From contig NC_092663.1 in the NCBI RefSeq assembly GCF_032118995.1, positions 4,526,001-4,590,000 of the forward strand: a stretch of 64,000 nucleotides of DNA. The letters run 5' to 3'. A model generated the notes under the pieces. That model was given only the letters and a program-made list of their open reading frames with translations. It did no database searches and had not been told where the DNA came from. Shown one piece after another: positions 19,020 through 31,290 of this stretch. This DNA is from Asterias amurensis. Its lineage: Eukaryota; Echinodermata; Asteroidea; Forcipulatida; Asteriidae. The translations under genes and the position numbers were made by a program. Numbering within the stretch: the stretch's first letter is position 1; the number at the start of each line of letters is the position of its first letter.

Positions 19020-20240
19020 ATTGTAATTTTTTTTTTCAGAAACATTTTCTTGGTTTTCTTGGTTTCTTTGCATGTTGCGCTGACTGAGTGAAGGGAACCT
19101 ACCCATCCACCCCAAGTACACCTGCCCTCCCACCGTTGACAACAGCCCTACTACAGTAGAATGTTTCATGGCAAGGTGCTGACTGGATGTCTGTATCCAG
19201 TGGCCTCTGATCTACATTAATCAGCTTGGATCATTGGATCATCGATGTTGGCGAGATAAGTTTAATCCTGTCAATCATTCAATATTTGAAGGTCATGCAG
19301 AAACTACCTGGGCCCCATTTCATGGCTCTGCTTTCTACAGAATTCTGCATTGGGATCGCCATTTTTCGCTTGAAGGACAAGTACCCATTTTCTGTAATCA
19401 GATAATGGGTTGATGTGGCTGCCTGCCAAAGGCCCGCGCCCTTGCATGCCTGCTTCTCGAACACGTTGTCAGTATACAGAAGGTGTCATTCATTTTGGCT
19501 TTTCCGCAGGGAATTATTCCACTGCTTTGTTTTGTAACAATGACGCCCCAGGCAAACTGATTGGCACTCTTATTATTTGATGCAAAAGTGTCTGAAATAA
19601 GTTTGTAACTTTGTTGTATCACTAAGCACAGAGCACACAATGTGCTGTCATGCGGTTTTGTGACTATTTTGTAATGGAGACCAAGTATGGTGGTTAACTT
19701 GTAATCCTGTGTGTTTTTGTCTTCTTGGATAGATGTGTAATGGTAAGGAGGTCTTTCCATTGGTAAGTTGACTTACAAAAAAATCATATAATATGATAAT
19801 TTTCGAGAATAAAATGGATTAGTTTAGATCTTAAATAAAAATAATTACCAAATTGATACCAGTACCAATTCCTCCATATAAATACTTGTATTTAATTCAA
19901 TTCAACTCTACATTACATTTAGTTCCTTAGTGAAAAGTGTGCATGTATAACCGATATATTGAACAAAGATATGTGAAGAACTAATCGAATAGTATATACA
20001 TGAGACACAATGAAAAAGGGGCAAATATACTTCTATCTGAAATACTTAATTGTCAAGGAAATAGCATTTGAAGATTGCATGTTTTTATTTCTTAAAAAGA
20101 AGCCTAGTGTTAATATACATATAGTCAAGAACAAAATATATTACCTATAGAAGGCAATCACAAAAGTCTATGTTCTTGTAGTTGTATTTTTTTATATGAT
20201 GTTCTAACACGGGGCAGTATTTATGCTTTTTGGAAGAATG
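19020..20240. other. intergenic or intronic stretch
   Basis: Contains short MITE and SINE pieces (19312-19470). Nothing else identifiable; the minus-strand open frame 19398-19760 has no support. Confidence 0.4.
19400..19470 (+). repeat. fragment of the tRNA-Glu-like SINE body
   Basis: TAATGGGTTGATGTGGCTGC through CTTCTCGAACACGTTGT matches 7824-7890. Confidence 0.75.
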
Positions 20241-20248
20241 TTCCACAG

Positions 20249-20340
20249 GTTCAACGCTCAGAGATTCACATCAGAGATGTGTCCTGCTGTAATATGAATG
20301 GCGTCTACTCATTAATAAGTTTACAGACTGGAACCTTGAG
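20249..20340 (+). CDS. exon of unrecognised gene
   Basis: The acceptor is CCACAG and the donor GAG/GTAAAA. Only one of three frames is open across the 92 bases; it reads VQRSEIHIRDVSCCNMNGVY and then SLISLQTGTL. The segment GATGTGTCCTGCTGTAATATG resembles part of the exon at 25425, which suggests an old exon duplication. Confidence 0.5.
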
Positions 20341-23300
20341 GTAAAACTTATCAATTAACTCGGCTTGATAACTCAATCTAAATGCCTTTTGTACTATGGC
20401 TCTTCATTTAATTCAATACTTTTACCAAAACTTTTACAAATGTAAGATTGTTTTATTGTGTTCAGCAATGTACCTTGAGGAGTTTACCTTGAGTCACAAC
20501 TGCCGTTGTTTTGTTTGCAGTCAAACAAAGACTGTTTGTTGTAAATCTTTTAAGACTTTCACAGCAAGTCAGTGCAGTGGTCAAACATTAGATCAAATAT
20601 TATTTCAAATTGCACTTGAATATTTGTTGATTATGAACAATTTTACACGCCTGCACGTCTAGAATATGTTCGACTAAATGGCTGAAATGCACATTTGTTT
20701 GGCAACTAAAATTTTTTTCTACTTCCACGATTTCAAAGGTTTCACTTGTCACAAGCCCTACATCTGCAAGTGCAAACTGAACAAAATTTGTTAACACTTT
20801 TCTTGAAAAGTTTGTGTAATCAGTTGGGTCTTTGAATATCCGTAAAAAAAATGGCCAAATGAAAGAATATATTGTCTGATGTAGTCATTGTTAAATGTCG
20901 GCAAGAAGATCATTGAAATCGTCGTCTTTGTGAAAACAAACATTACTTTGGTTGAACTTTGGAGACATGTTTGCAAATTTGACCAAGGACGTCATCCAGT
21001 GTTGACTGATTTATTACTGTTCCAGATTGTCAAGACATTATTCTGATGCAGTGTTCCTCCAACAACATGGACATTGAAAGCATCAATCTGGTGTGGCTTG
21101 GCTAGAAGAAATAATATCTGAGGAATGTATTACTTACCAAGCTGAAGTATGCAACTTAAGGTAAATTCTTTAAAATAAAAATTAAGTGTGTCTACTAATT
21201 TGCATATTCCCTATGCCGCGAGGCAGAAATGCTAAGACTTTTACACACAATAGTGCCCTCCACCGTCCTACACATAACGCCACACGACATGCCCATCACG
21301 GAGTCGTCCTCTTTTCTCTTAGCCGCAAGTGGGTGAGGTTGTGTTTTAAATCTGTTCCACAGTTCAACCGTTGTCTAAACCTTTCCTCGCTAAGAGTGCT
21401 TAAAAAGACTTGAAAAATTGTAGAGATGTAGTTGTTGTTAGTAGTGAGTTGTGAAATAAAAGAGGAGGTCTTCGGCTGTCACTACTGGAGTTACGTCCGT
21501 TTCCCCAGGACAGTCGGAGCTTTGGGGGGGGCTGCGCTGGTGACACTTCGTTGCCCGGCTTGCAGTCCTCCAGTCGGCCTACGCAGCCTCTGTCGGCTGC
21601 GTCGCCCGGAATACCCACCGATCAAAGAGGGGTTGCTACCCACTCCTTCTCTTCGGTAAGTGTGCGTAGGTCGGCCCAGTCGAAGGTCAAACGCCCCCGC
21701 AAGGCCAAGAAAACCGGTGCCGGGGCAGCAACCAAGAGAGGCAGGGCAAAAGGTGGCTCCGTTCCGGAGAAAACTGCCAACTCTCCCAGCACTGCCTCGG
21801 GGTCTCTGAAGCCAGAGGGCATCCCCCCTCCGCACGGCTCAGAAAACCCGGCCGGCACCGACGCGGTGGATTCCCCCACGACTGTTGGTGATGGCCTTTT
21901 GCGAGGCTTTAAGACCCACAAGGCACCCAGCCACGCCATAGGCTGTGGGGCGCTGGCCATGGGGAGAAGGATTATGGGTGCGGAGTCGGGTACCTGGGAC
22001 TCCCCCGGGATACCCCACCCACCCTCGTCTTCGAGTTTCACCTGTTGTTCGGGCATCCCTGTCACTCGGGTTTCCTCAGAGAGAGCCTCGGATTCGTCCT
22101 GTGAGCGGGTACCGAATAATTGGCAGAGGACCAGTAAAGACCGTCATCTTCGGTCGTCTGACGACTCCTCACCTGACGGCCATAGGAAGCATCATCGGGG
22201 TAGCGAGCCGCTATCCCGAGACGAATTCCTCACGGCTTCCCAGACCTTAGCGGCCTCAATATCCAGCCGGTGCAAGGTTCAGGAATTTTCCCAGTTTTCG
22301 GGACCGTACACCCAGCCCGACCAGTTCGGTCATGGCTGGGTGCGCACGGATCGAGGCGGCTTACCGTGCATGGTCAGCCGACCACCGGCCTCCCCTCCCA
22401 GCCACCGTCCCACAGTCACCACACAGGAGGTTGCATGGGGTATGATGGATCAGGGTGATGTGCGGTCACACACTGGTGCACGTCCACAATCCCAGACAGG
22501 GATTAGCATACACCCCTCCGGATCTTTTGTATCCGATCGGGATGCAGAACACCATGATTTGTTAGGCACAGCCCTGCCTTTGGGTGAACAATCAGTGAGC
22601 GTATCTGACCCCCCCGAGTCCGGCAAATCAGCCCTGGAAGAGGACGAGTTGACCACGTCAGTTCAATGACTTTCGATTGCCGAAACTGAATTGCGCCTTG
22701 TCCAAAGGGACATGGCCCGGGTTATGGGTCTCCCCGCCGAGGAAGTGGGGGATGCCCCCGATGAACAGCGGTCTTTTAAGAGGAGGATTGGCCCCGCTCC
22801 GAGGAGTGGGAATATTTTCCCGGCTATGCCACTCGACTGTGTATGCGCTGACTGCATCGAGGGCATTATGTCGGCATCCTCTTGGACGGCCTACCCCAAG
22901 CGGGCAGATTTATATTACCAATTTCCCCCCGGGGATTTCGATATATATATGTTTTTTTGACCCCAGTCCTACCGGACTCCGCAGCAGACAAGCTGACCGC
23001 AGACAGGGGGTCAACCTCTTCCAAACTTCCCTTTACCGACGCGGGGGAAGATGGAGGAAGTAGCCAGGAAGATAGACTCAGCATCGCGCTTTGTGACCTC
23101 CCAGTCTCCAGGCGGCCTCCCTCCGACGGACCCGTGTGAGGCCGTCTTCAGGAATTTTGTGGGTCCTGGGCTCAGATCACGTCCGACAGATTGGTCCTCG
23201 AGACGATCGAGCATACCACCCCTTGGCTGACCCCCCACCTTCAATGGTGGGTGGAGGACGCCTACCTCACACGTGGTCGAGTGTTCCGCCCGCCCAGACC

Positions 23301-25987
23301 GTCAGCGACCGCCGTCACCATCGCGTCTCTGTACGGCTGGGGGGGGGGGGCGACCCTCGACCAGATAGCGGGGGTGTGGGGCCCGGAACACCACTCGACC
23401 CACATCAGTGTCCTGGAAATGCTGGCGGTCTGGAATGCCCTCCAGCACTTCCGGACACAGCTGGTGGGGCCGGCCGTCCTGGTGCGCTCTGACAACGCTA
23501 CAAGTGGTAACTGTGTGCACTAGCCTGGGACCTAATCCACTGGTGCATACAGCAGGGGATCGCCCTGTTGGTGGTGTACATCCCGAGGAAGGAGAATGTA
23601 AGGCCAACGCTCTTTCCTGGGGCTGGATCAGCCCGACAGAGTGGTCCCTCCGCCCCTGTGTGGCCCAGTCGCTCTATCTGCTTATCGACCGACCTCATGT
23701 GGATCTGTTCGCCTCTCGGACGAAACAATCAACTGCCGATCTACTGCGCCAGGGGTTCCAACCCCGGGGCATGGTGGATCGATGCTCTGACTATGCGATG
23801 GGAGGGGCTGTTGGCATATGCCTACGTGCCCATCTCCCTCATTCCACTGGTGCTGACAGGATCACTGCAAAGTTCCCTTGATCGCCCCTTTTTGGCCCCG
23901 ACAGCCCTGGTTCCCACAGCTGGTCAGGCTCCTGGTGCACAGGCCGGTAGTTCTCCCACAACGCCCGGACCTCATATACCAGCCCGTGTCCGGAGTGGTT
24001 CATCCAACTCCGAGGGACCTGCACCTGCAGCGGTCCTTCGAGACGGGCTGCGGAAGTTGCCGCCCAGAAGGGCCTCAACCCGAAGAGATTATGACTGCCG
24101 ACTACGCCATTTCTTTAAATGGTGTAGGTGATGAGCTATTCATCCCGCCGATACTTCTGTAGAGGAAGTTGGGGATTTCCTCCTATATCTTTTTGATAGC
24201 GGGCTGGCAACGGCCACGGTGAAAAAATACCGTTCGGCCATTGCGGCAGTCCACGGAGGATTCGCCGACGGCTCGACAGTCTCGGATAACCGGGCGATTG
24301 GGCAGCTGACTAAGGGGATGTTTGTCACCCATCCCCCTAGCGTGCACTAACAAAACCCCCTTTCGAGCCACTGAGTGGGGCCACGCTGTTACATCTAACG
24401 GTGCAGGTTGCCTTTTTGTTAGCGGTCGCTACGTCTCGCCGACGTAGCGAGGTACACTCCCTTACAGTGGCGGCGGGGCACATCCGGTTGGAACCCGGAG
24501 GAGTCTGCCTGATCCCTACGGCGGGGTTTTTAGCCAAAAATCAATCCGCTGTCCGAACCAGATCTTTTTATTCCCGACCTTAAAGCCTTGCGGCGGACAA
24601 GCTTTGGTGCCCGGTACGGGCGCTAAAGTGGTACATCGATCGCACAAAGTCAATCCGAACCGGCATTTCCACCATTCCGACCAGCATCCCGCGATACAAT
24701 CGCGCGTTGGATAGTTACAGCCATCCGCTCGGTGTCGGGCGGATGGCCAGCGACCAATGGTCCAGTTCATGCCCACGAGGTACGGGGAGTGTCGGCCTCA
24801 TGGGCTTTCTTTAAAGGGGTCTCCATGAGTGACATAACAAGGGCGACCTCCTGGAAGAGCCCGTCCACGTTCTCTGACTGCTACCTGAAGGACGTTCTAC
24901 AGGTGGATGGGAGAGCGGGTAGAGCGGTTTTACAGGCGGCCAGCCAAGCCAGAACAAGCTCCACCTCGTCAGTCACGTGTTTAGGTGAGTTTTTCCACGG
25001 TAATACAGTGCTAACAATACTTATGTTTTGTTTACCCGTGGGCCGATACCCCCTGTACGTTTTGGGCATGGACCACTATCGGGCCTAGCCTTTCCTCGGT
25101 GTGAGTCTATGCAAATAAGTAATTCAACTCTACCGGTACGTAGAGTGAAGTAGACTCCCCCCCCCCTCCCACAGTAGTGTGGATGGGGTCTACGAACAAA
25201 GACTTACCGGTAGAGTATCCCTCCCTCCTTCCCCACATACTCGGTCCTTGGGTGCTTACATTTAGTAGGGCTCATCGAAAAGAGGACGACTCCGTGACGG
25301 GCATGTTGCGGGACTGTGGGTGGGGGGGGGATTTTGAGCTGTGCTGTATACAAATCAATGGCCTATTCGAGGTTTAGCCTTTGCCACATTTCAAAACAAT
25401 TTTTGGCTTGTTGTTGTGTATTAGATTATCATCTGGACTTGCTATGATGTATGCTCTGCTGTCAACATGGACCATAGAGATGCTATTGATGGATTCTTAT
25501 CTGAGGTCAGGAGTGTGACATCTTTGTACTTTCATCTACTCACCGCTAAGATGAACAGAGAAACAAGTGACTGATATGTGTATCTTTAAAGGTATAAACA
25601 ATCACAGATTGCAAATTATATTTGCAGTTTATTATTATTAAAAAATATATGCGTTTGGCTCGACTGGTATTTGGCAAACGGGTTTATGCCAGCCTGTTTG
25701 CACTGAATCAAATTTTGTTTAAAAATTCTCACATTCCCATTCAATTTTAAATCTGGTCTCTAGCTTGCTTTAATGTTTGAGTTTAAATTGTACTATTCTT
25801 TTACCCTTTTTACTTATCTATTAGACGTTCACCGAAAAGATTCAAATCGTTGGATGAGCAAGATTCCATGCCGTTTTACCTGGACCAGTTAAGGACCAGT
25901 TCCTCACAAAGTAGCAGTGATCTAACACGGGAAGCTTGTCTTCAGTCATCAAACCAAGTGCGCCGGATAAACAAGCCAACATTTTAA
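20249..25987 (+). CDS. unrecognised gene, 3' part (three exons)
   Basis: Exons 20249-20340, 25425-25505 and 25825-25987 join in phase (each junction completes an AGA codon), with AG acceptors and GT donors. The predicted C-terminal part reads VQRSEIHIRDVSCCNMNG, then a mildly hydrophobic stretch LAMMYALLSTWTIEMLL, then a polar tail RSPKRFKSLDEQDSMPF ... SSSQSSSDLTREACL ending RRINKPTF and a TAA. I do not recognise the family. The tail composition, clean splice sites and single usable frame argue for a real gene. A DIRS fossil lies in the intron between the first two exons. AATAAA at 26592 is a plausible polyadenylation signal. Upstream exons are not certain. Confidence 0.5.
21026..21122 (+). 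pseudogene. decayed alternative copy of exon 25425
   Basis: It follows an AG (TGTTCCAG) and starts ATTGTCAAGACATTATTCTG, resembling ATTATCATCTGGACTTGCTA at 25425. Both then contain CAACATGGAC and both end ATCTGAG. Here the base pair after the end is GA, not GT, so no donor exists. In the phase left by exon 20249 the frame closes at 21077. It reads as an exon duplicate that no longer splices, or as a short alternative terminal exon. Confidence 0.35.
21190..25375 (+). mobile_element. DIRS-type tyrosine-recombinase retrotransposon (fossil)
   Basis: A GC-rich block unlike its AT-rich surroundings. Parts: inverted terminal repeats (a shared core around 21285-21320 and 25262-25300, CACGGAGTCGTCCTCTTTT on one side and its complement on the other), a gag-like open region (about 21551-22669), an RNase H-like region (about 23190-23560) and a tyrosine-recombinase region (about 24060-24950). 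Inverted ends plus a tyrosine recombinase are typical of DIRS elements. I could not recognise a reverse transcriptase. It is a broken copy with several breaks, of moderate age, sitting in an intron of the unrecognised plus-strand gene. Confidence 0.82.
25425..25505 (+). CDS. exon of unrecognised gene
   Basis: The acceptor is GTATTAG and the donor GAG/GTCAGG; 81 bases. In the phase shared with its neighbours it codes for LSSGLAMMYALLSTWTIEML and then LMDSYLR, which could be a weak membrane segment. A second frame is also open through the donor to a stop near 25574, so the phase rests on the neighbouring exons. Confidence 0.45.
25825..25987 (+). CDS. terminal exon of unrecognised gene
   Basis: The acceptor is TCTATTAG; TAA ends at 25987. 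The 53 residues are polar and serine-rich: RRSPKRFKSLDEQDSMPFYL, DQLRTSSSQSSSDLTREACL, QSSNQVRRINKPTF. This is typical of a disordered cytoplasmic tail with RSP and SSS phosphorylation-like patches. It is the strongest evidence that this gene is real. Confidence 0.6.
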
Positions 25988-26712
25988 TATCGGTTAGAGC
26001 TTAATATCCTTGAACAAGGTGACTCACAACTTGGTATAATAACATGCAATAATTTGGGGAAAGGCATCTGTTTGATTCACCTGAGGATGTAAACAACATG
26101 GAACAGTTTATTTTGAGTCGTCTTCATTCTGGACAATAATGAAGCACTTGACCTTCTTCGTTCCTTTTTTAAAGCATGGGCTTATCACTAAAATACTTTG
26201 TTTATTCGAAAGGAAGTCAATTTATTTAGTATCTTGTAATAATATGCGGCTGCAGTTACTTATATTTTGGTTATATATAAATGTAGCATGTATAAGGTGT
26301 TTGGGTTCTCAATAACAAGGTTTTAATTGACATGTACCTGGTTTTGATTTTAGTCAATGAGTGTGCTTAATATTTGTTTGGCACACTGGGATAAGTAACT
26401 CTTGTTATTGTTCTAAAGTATATGTTGTGGGGGGAGATGACAACCTTCACGTGGTCCATCATATTCTAGACTTATGTCATCAAACCAATCTATGTAGCAA
26501 CATGCTATTTCTGTATAGTGATATATGTGTAATCCTTTTTTTGGTCTGGTACATGTAGTTAAACAGTATACATATAGCGCTTAAAATGTGAAATAAATAC
26601 ATATATAAGTAATATGGAATCAAAACCACCTGTGTGCTGTGGATTGTACACTGTTGAATTAACCCATTGTTATGAAAATTATTCCATTACATTGTGTAAA
26701 TATAAGTGTCAC

Positions 26713-27340
26713 ATCTAACAACTTCTCTTCATACGTCTAACAACTTCTCTCCATACGTCAACAACTTCTCTTCATACGTCTCACAACTTCTCTTCATACG
26801 TCTAACAACTTCTCTTCATACGTCTAACAACTTCTCTTCATACGTCTAACAACTTCTCTCCATACGTCTAACAACTTCTCTTCATACGTCTCACAACTTC
26901 TCTAATTCATACGTCTAATTTACTTCTCTTCATATGTCTGACGACTTCTCTACATACTAACAACTTCTCTCCATACGTCTAACAACTTCTCTTCATACGT
27001 CTAACAACTTCTCTCCATACGTCAACAACTTCATTTCATACGTCTCACAACTTCTCTTCTTACGTCTAACAACTTCTCTCCATACGTCTAACAACTTCTC
27101 TTCATACGTCTCACAACTTCTCTAATTCATACGTCTAATTTACTTCTCTTCATGTCTGACGACTTCTCTACATACTAACAACTTCTCTCCATACGTCTAA
27201 CAACTTCTCTTCATATGTCTAACAACTTCTCTCCATACGTCTACAACTTCTCTTCATACGTCTCACAACTTCTCTTCATACGTCTCACAACTTCTCTTCA
27301 TACGTCTAATTTACTTCTCTTCATACGTCTATTCAACTTC
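26713..27340 (+). repeat. 22-bp tandem repeat, left arm
   Basis: About 28 units of CTAACAACTTCTCTTCATAC plus GT, with a larger repeat of several units visible (the phrase TCTAATTCATACGTCTAATT recurs near 26900 and 27120). Confidence 0.9.
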
Positions 27341-27344
27341 TCTT

Positions 27345-27611
27345 CTTACGTTTATTTTTACTTCAATGTTACAGTTAATTTTTAATGTTTAACTTATCTA
27401 AACACAGTTGTAATAAAGTACATTTTATTGTATTTGCTTAATGAGAGTAAGAAATAAAGAAATATAACAGAAACAACTTGTATTAAAGAGTCCTTTATTT
27501 GAGTCTATATTTTAAATAAAATAAACCATATAGAGATAGTACAAACGTGAGATAAACGTTTTTTTAGAGGGGTCAAAGGTCAAAGTTCAGGGGTAAGGGG
27601 TTAGGGGTCAA
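27345..27611 (+). repeat. left inverted flank of the 28-bp array
   Basis: It pairs with 28131-28378 in inverted orientation. Shared blocks include AGTTAATTTTTAATGTTTAA, GAGTCCTTTATTTGAGTCTA and GAGGGGTCAAAGGTCAAAGT. Most differences are small indels and single bases, so the two flanks are either young or kept alike by conversion. Confidence 0.9.
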
Positions 27612-28134
27612 AGTCCTTTGCCAACGGTCCTTTGCCCACTCTCCTTTGCCAATGGTCCTTTGCCCACTCTCCTTTGCCAATGGTCCTTTGCCCACTCTCC
27701 TTTGCCAATGGTCCTTTGCCCACTCTCCTTTGCCAATGGTCCTTTGCCCACTCTCCTTTGCCAATGGTCCTTTGCCCACTCTCCTTTGCCAATGGTCCTT
27801 TGCCCACTCTCCTTTGCCAATGGTCCTTTGCCCACTCTCCTTTGCCAATGGTCCTTTGCCCACTCTCCTTTGCCAATGGTCCTTTGCCCACTCTCCTTTG
27901 CCAATGGTCCTTTGCCCACTCTCCTTTGCCAATGGTCCTTTGCCCACTCTCCTTTGCCAATGGTCCTTTGCCCACTCTCCTTTGCCAATGGTCCTTTGCC
28001 CACTCTCCTTTGCCAATGGTCCTTTGCCCACTCTCCTTTGCCAATGGTCCTTTGCCCACTCTCCTTTGCCAATGGTCCTTTGCCCACTCTCCTTTGCCAA
28101 CTGTCCTTTGCCCACTCTCCTTTGCCCACTGTCC
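27612..28134 (+). repeat. 28-bp minisatellite, about 19 copies
   Basis: Each unit is two related 14-mers, CCTTTGCCAATGGT then CCTTTGCCCACTCT. The copies are almost identical except at both edges, where the second 14-mer type recurs. The unit is not divisible by three, so all six frames stay open; the long open frames here are artefacts. Confidence 0.95.
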
Positions 28135-28378
28135 TCACCCCTGAACTTTGACCTTTGACCCCTCTTAAAAAAAACCGTTTATCTCACGTTTGTACTGTCT
28201 CTATATGGTTTATTCTATTTAAAATATAGACTCAAATAAAGGACTCTTTAGTACAAGTTGTTTCTGTTATACTTTATTTCTTACTCTCATTAAGCAAATA
28301 CGATAACACGTACTTTATTACAACTGTTTAGATAAGTTAAACATTAAAAATTAACTGTAAGATTAAAGTAAAAATAGA
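28131..28378 (-). repeat. right inverted flank of the 28-bp array
   Basis: The reverse complement of 27345-27611. It directly joins the right 22-bp tandem arm at about 28380. Confidence 0.9.
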
Positions 28379-28384
28379 CATAAG

Positions 28385-31290
28385 AAGAGAAGTTGTTAGA
28401 CGTATGTAGAGAAGTTGTCAGACATATGAAGAGAAGTAAATTAGACGTATGGAGAGAAGTTGTTAGACGTATGGAGAGAAGTTGTTAGACGTATGGAGAG
28501 AAGTTGTTAGATGTATGGAGAGAAGTTGTTAGACGTATGGAGAGAAGTTGTCAGACGTATGAAGAGAAGTAAATTAGACGTATATATGAAGAGAAGTTGT
28601 TAGACGTCTAAAGAGAAGTTGTTAGACGTATGGAGAGAAGTTGTTAGACGTATGAAGAGAAATGGTTAGACGTATGGAGAGAAGTTGTTAGATGATGGAG
28701 AGAAGTTGTCAGATGTATGAAGAGAAGTTGTTAGACGTATGGAGAGAAGTTGTTAGACGTATGAAGAGAAGTTGTTAGACGTATGGAGAGAAGTTGTTAG
28801 ACGTATGAAGAGAAGTGGTTAGACGTATGGAGAGAAGTTGTTGTTAGATGATGGAGAGAAGTTGTTAATACGAATGAAGAGAAGTAAATTAGATGTAAGA
28901 AGGGGAAGTTGTTAGACATATGGAGAGAAGTTGTCAGACGTAAGGAGAGAATTTGTTAGACGTATGAAGGGAAGTGAATTAGATGTATGGAGAGAAGATA
29001 TCAGATGAAAGGAGAGAAGTTGTTAGACGTATGAAGAGAAGTAAATTACCATAAGAAGGGAAGTTGAAGTTTGACGTTAAGCATTTGTGCACGATAAAGT
29101 GAAAGCAGTCTTTTCATTACAAGAATCTGTACAAGATGACTCCATTGATCCGTGGTCTTCTCAGTTCTTTAATGTAAGCTCCATGACGGCGCATAAAGAT
29201 TGTACCCATGGTCCTGTAAAGACAAAAGATAAAGATTTATGGTTACAAAAAATCAACTTCGAATCAAGATCAAATAGTATGTCTTACTCAAGTGTACTAC
29301 TTGACACAAGGGAAGTGGTAGTTAAACGTATAAAGAAATTGGATAAGACATATGGAGAAAAATGGTACTTAGACTTATGGAGAGAAGTTGTTAGACTTGT
29401 TAAGAGAAGCGAATTAGATGTATGGAGAGAAGTGAATTAGATGTAAGGAGGGAAGTTATTAGAAGGTGGGAGAGAAGTAGTTAGACGTACGAAGAGACGT
29501 GAATTGGACGTACGAAGAGACGTGAATTAGACATAAGAAAAGAAGTTGTTGGACGTAAGGAGAGAAGTTGTTACAGGTTTGAAGAGAATTAAGTTAGAAG
29601 AAGGAGAGAAGTTGTTAGACATATGGAGAGAAGTAGTCAGACGTAAGGAGAGAAGTCGATAGATCTACGGAGAGAGTTGTCAGATGTATGAAGAAAGGTG
29701 AATAAGATATAAGAAGCGAAGTTGTCAGACGTAAGGCGAGAAGTTATTAGATGTATAAAGAGAAGTGAATTAGAAGTAAGGAGAGAAGTTATCAGACGTA
29801 TGGAGAGAAGTTGTCAGACGTAAGGAGAGAAGTTGTCAGACGTATGGAGAGAAGTCACTGTTAGATATATGGAGGGAAGTAATTTAGACATATAGAGAGA
29901 AGTGGTTGTTAGACATAAATTTAAAGGGAAGTTGAAGATTACCATGAGGAGGGAAGTTGTAGTTTGACGTTAAGAATTTGTCCACGATAAAGTGAAAGCA
30001 GTCTTTTCATTACAAGAATCTGTGCAAGATGACTCCATTAATCCGAATTAGCGAATTAGACAAACGGAGAGAAGTTGTCAGACGTATGAAGAGAAGCGAA
30101 TTAGACGTTGTTAGATAAGTTGTTAGACGCATGAAGAGAAGTTGTTGACGCATGAAGATAAGTTGTTAGCATATGGAAAGATGTTGTTAGAAGCATGGAG
30201 AATGGTGTTAGAAGATGGACAGAAGTTGTTAGACATACAAAGAGAAGTTGTCAGACATATGGAAAGAAGTTTTTAGAAGCATGGAGAATGTTGTTAGAAG
30301 ATGGAGAGAAGTTGTTAGACATATGAAGAGAAGTTGTCAGACATATGGAAAGAAGTTGTTAGGGCATGAAGAATGTTGTTACACGTATGGAGAGGAGTTG
30401 TTAGACTCATTCAGAGAAGTTGTTAGATGTATGGGGAGAAGTGGTTGTTTAGATGAATAGAGAGAAGTTGTTAGATGTACGGAGGGAAGTGGTTGTTAGA
30501 TGTATATAGACGTATGGAAAGAAATGGTCAGACAGATTAAGAGAAGGGAATTAGTTGCAAGGAGAGTAGTTGTTAGATGTATGGAGAGAAGTGGTTTGGA
30601 GGGAAGTGATTTAGACATACAGCCAAAAGTGGTAGTTAGACACATGGAGAGCAGTTGTTAGACGTAAGGAGAGAAATGGTTGTTTCACTTTATAGAGAGA
30701 AAGGAATTAGAAGGATGGAGAGAAGTTGTCAGACAGATGAAGAGAAGAGAAGAGAATTAGACATAAGGAGTGTAATTGTTAGGGTTAGGAATGTAAAGAG
30801 AGAAGTGGTTATAGATGTATAGAGAGAAGCGAATTAGACCAATGGAGAGAAGTTGTCAGACAGATGGAGAGAATTTTTTAGACGTGTGGAGGGAAGTGAA
30901 ATAGACGTATGGAGAAGTGGAAGTTGGACGTATGGAGAGAAGTGATTTAGATGTACAGAGAAAAGTGGTTGTTTGTCTTTTGGAGGAAAGTTTCAGACAG
31001 ATGAGAGGTGAATGAGGAAGTTTTCAGATGTATGGAGAGATCTGTTAGACGTAAAGAGAGAAGTGGTTTAGGCGTATGGAGGGAAGTGAAATAGACGTAT
31101 GGAGAGAAGATGTTAGGCGTAAGGAAAGAAGTGGTAGGTTAGACGTATGAGGGAAGTGGTTGTTAGATAGAGAGAAGTTGCTAGACAAATGGAGTGAAGT
31201 GAATGTTAGACTGATGGAAGGAAGTGGTATTTAGATTAAAGAGAGAAGTGATTTAGACATATGGAGTGAAGTGGTTGTCAGACATAAATT
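28385..31290 (-). repeat. 22-bp tandem repeat, right arm, degenerate
   Basis: Over a hundred degenerate units of the reverse complement of the left-arm repeat. It is cleaner near the centre and decays outward. It is broken three times by copies of a different segment (about 29060-29330, 29945-30050, 31290-31555) that starts near GCAGTCTTTTCATTACAAGA. Confidence 0.85.

Noticed and set aside
27573-28158. Six long overlapping open frames (150-180 codons) on both strands
   Set aside because: They are produced by a 28-bp tandem repeat without stops; the period shifts frame each unit, so every frame stays open.
26713-31290. CRISPR array
   Set aside because: The regular 22-bp and 28-bp repeats have no unique spacers, and the genome is animal.
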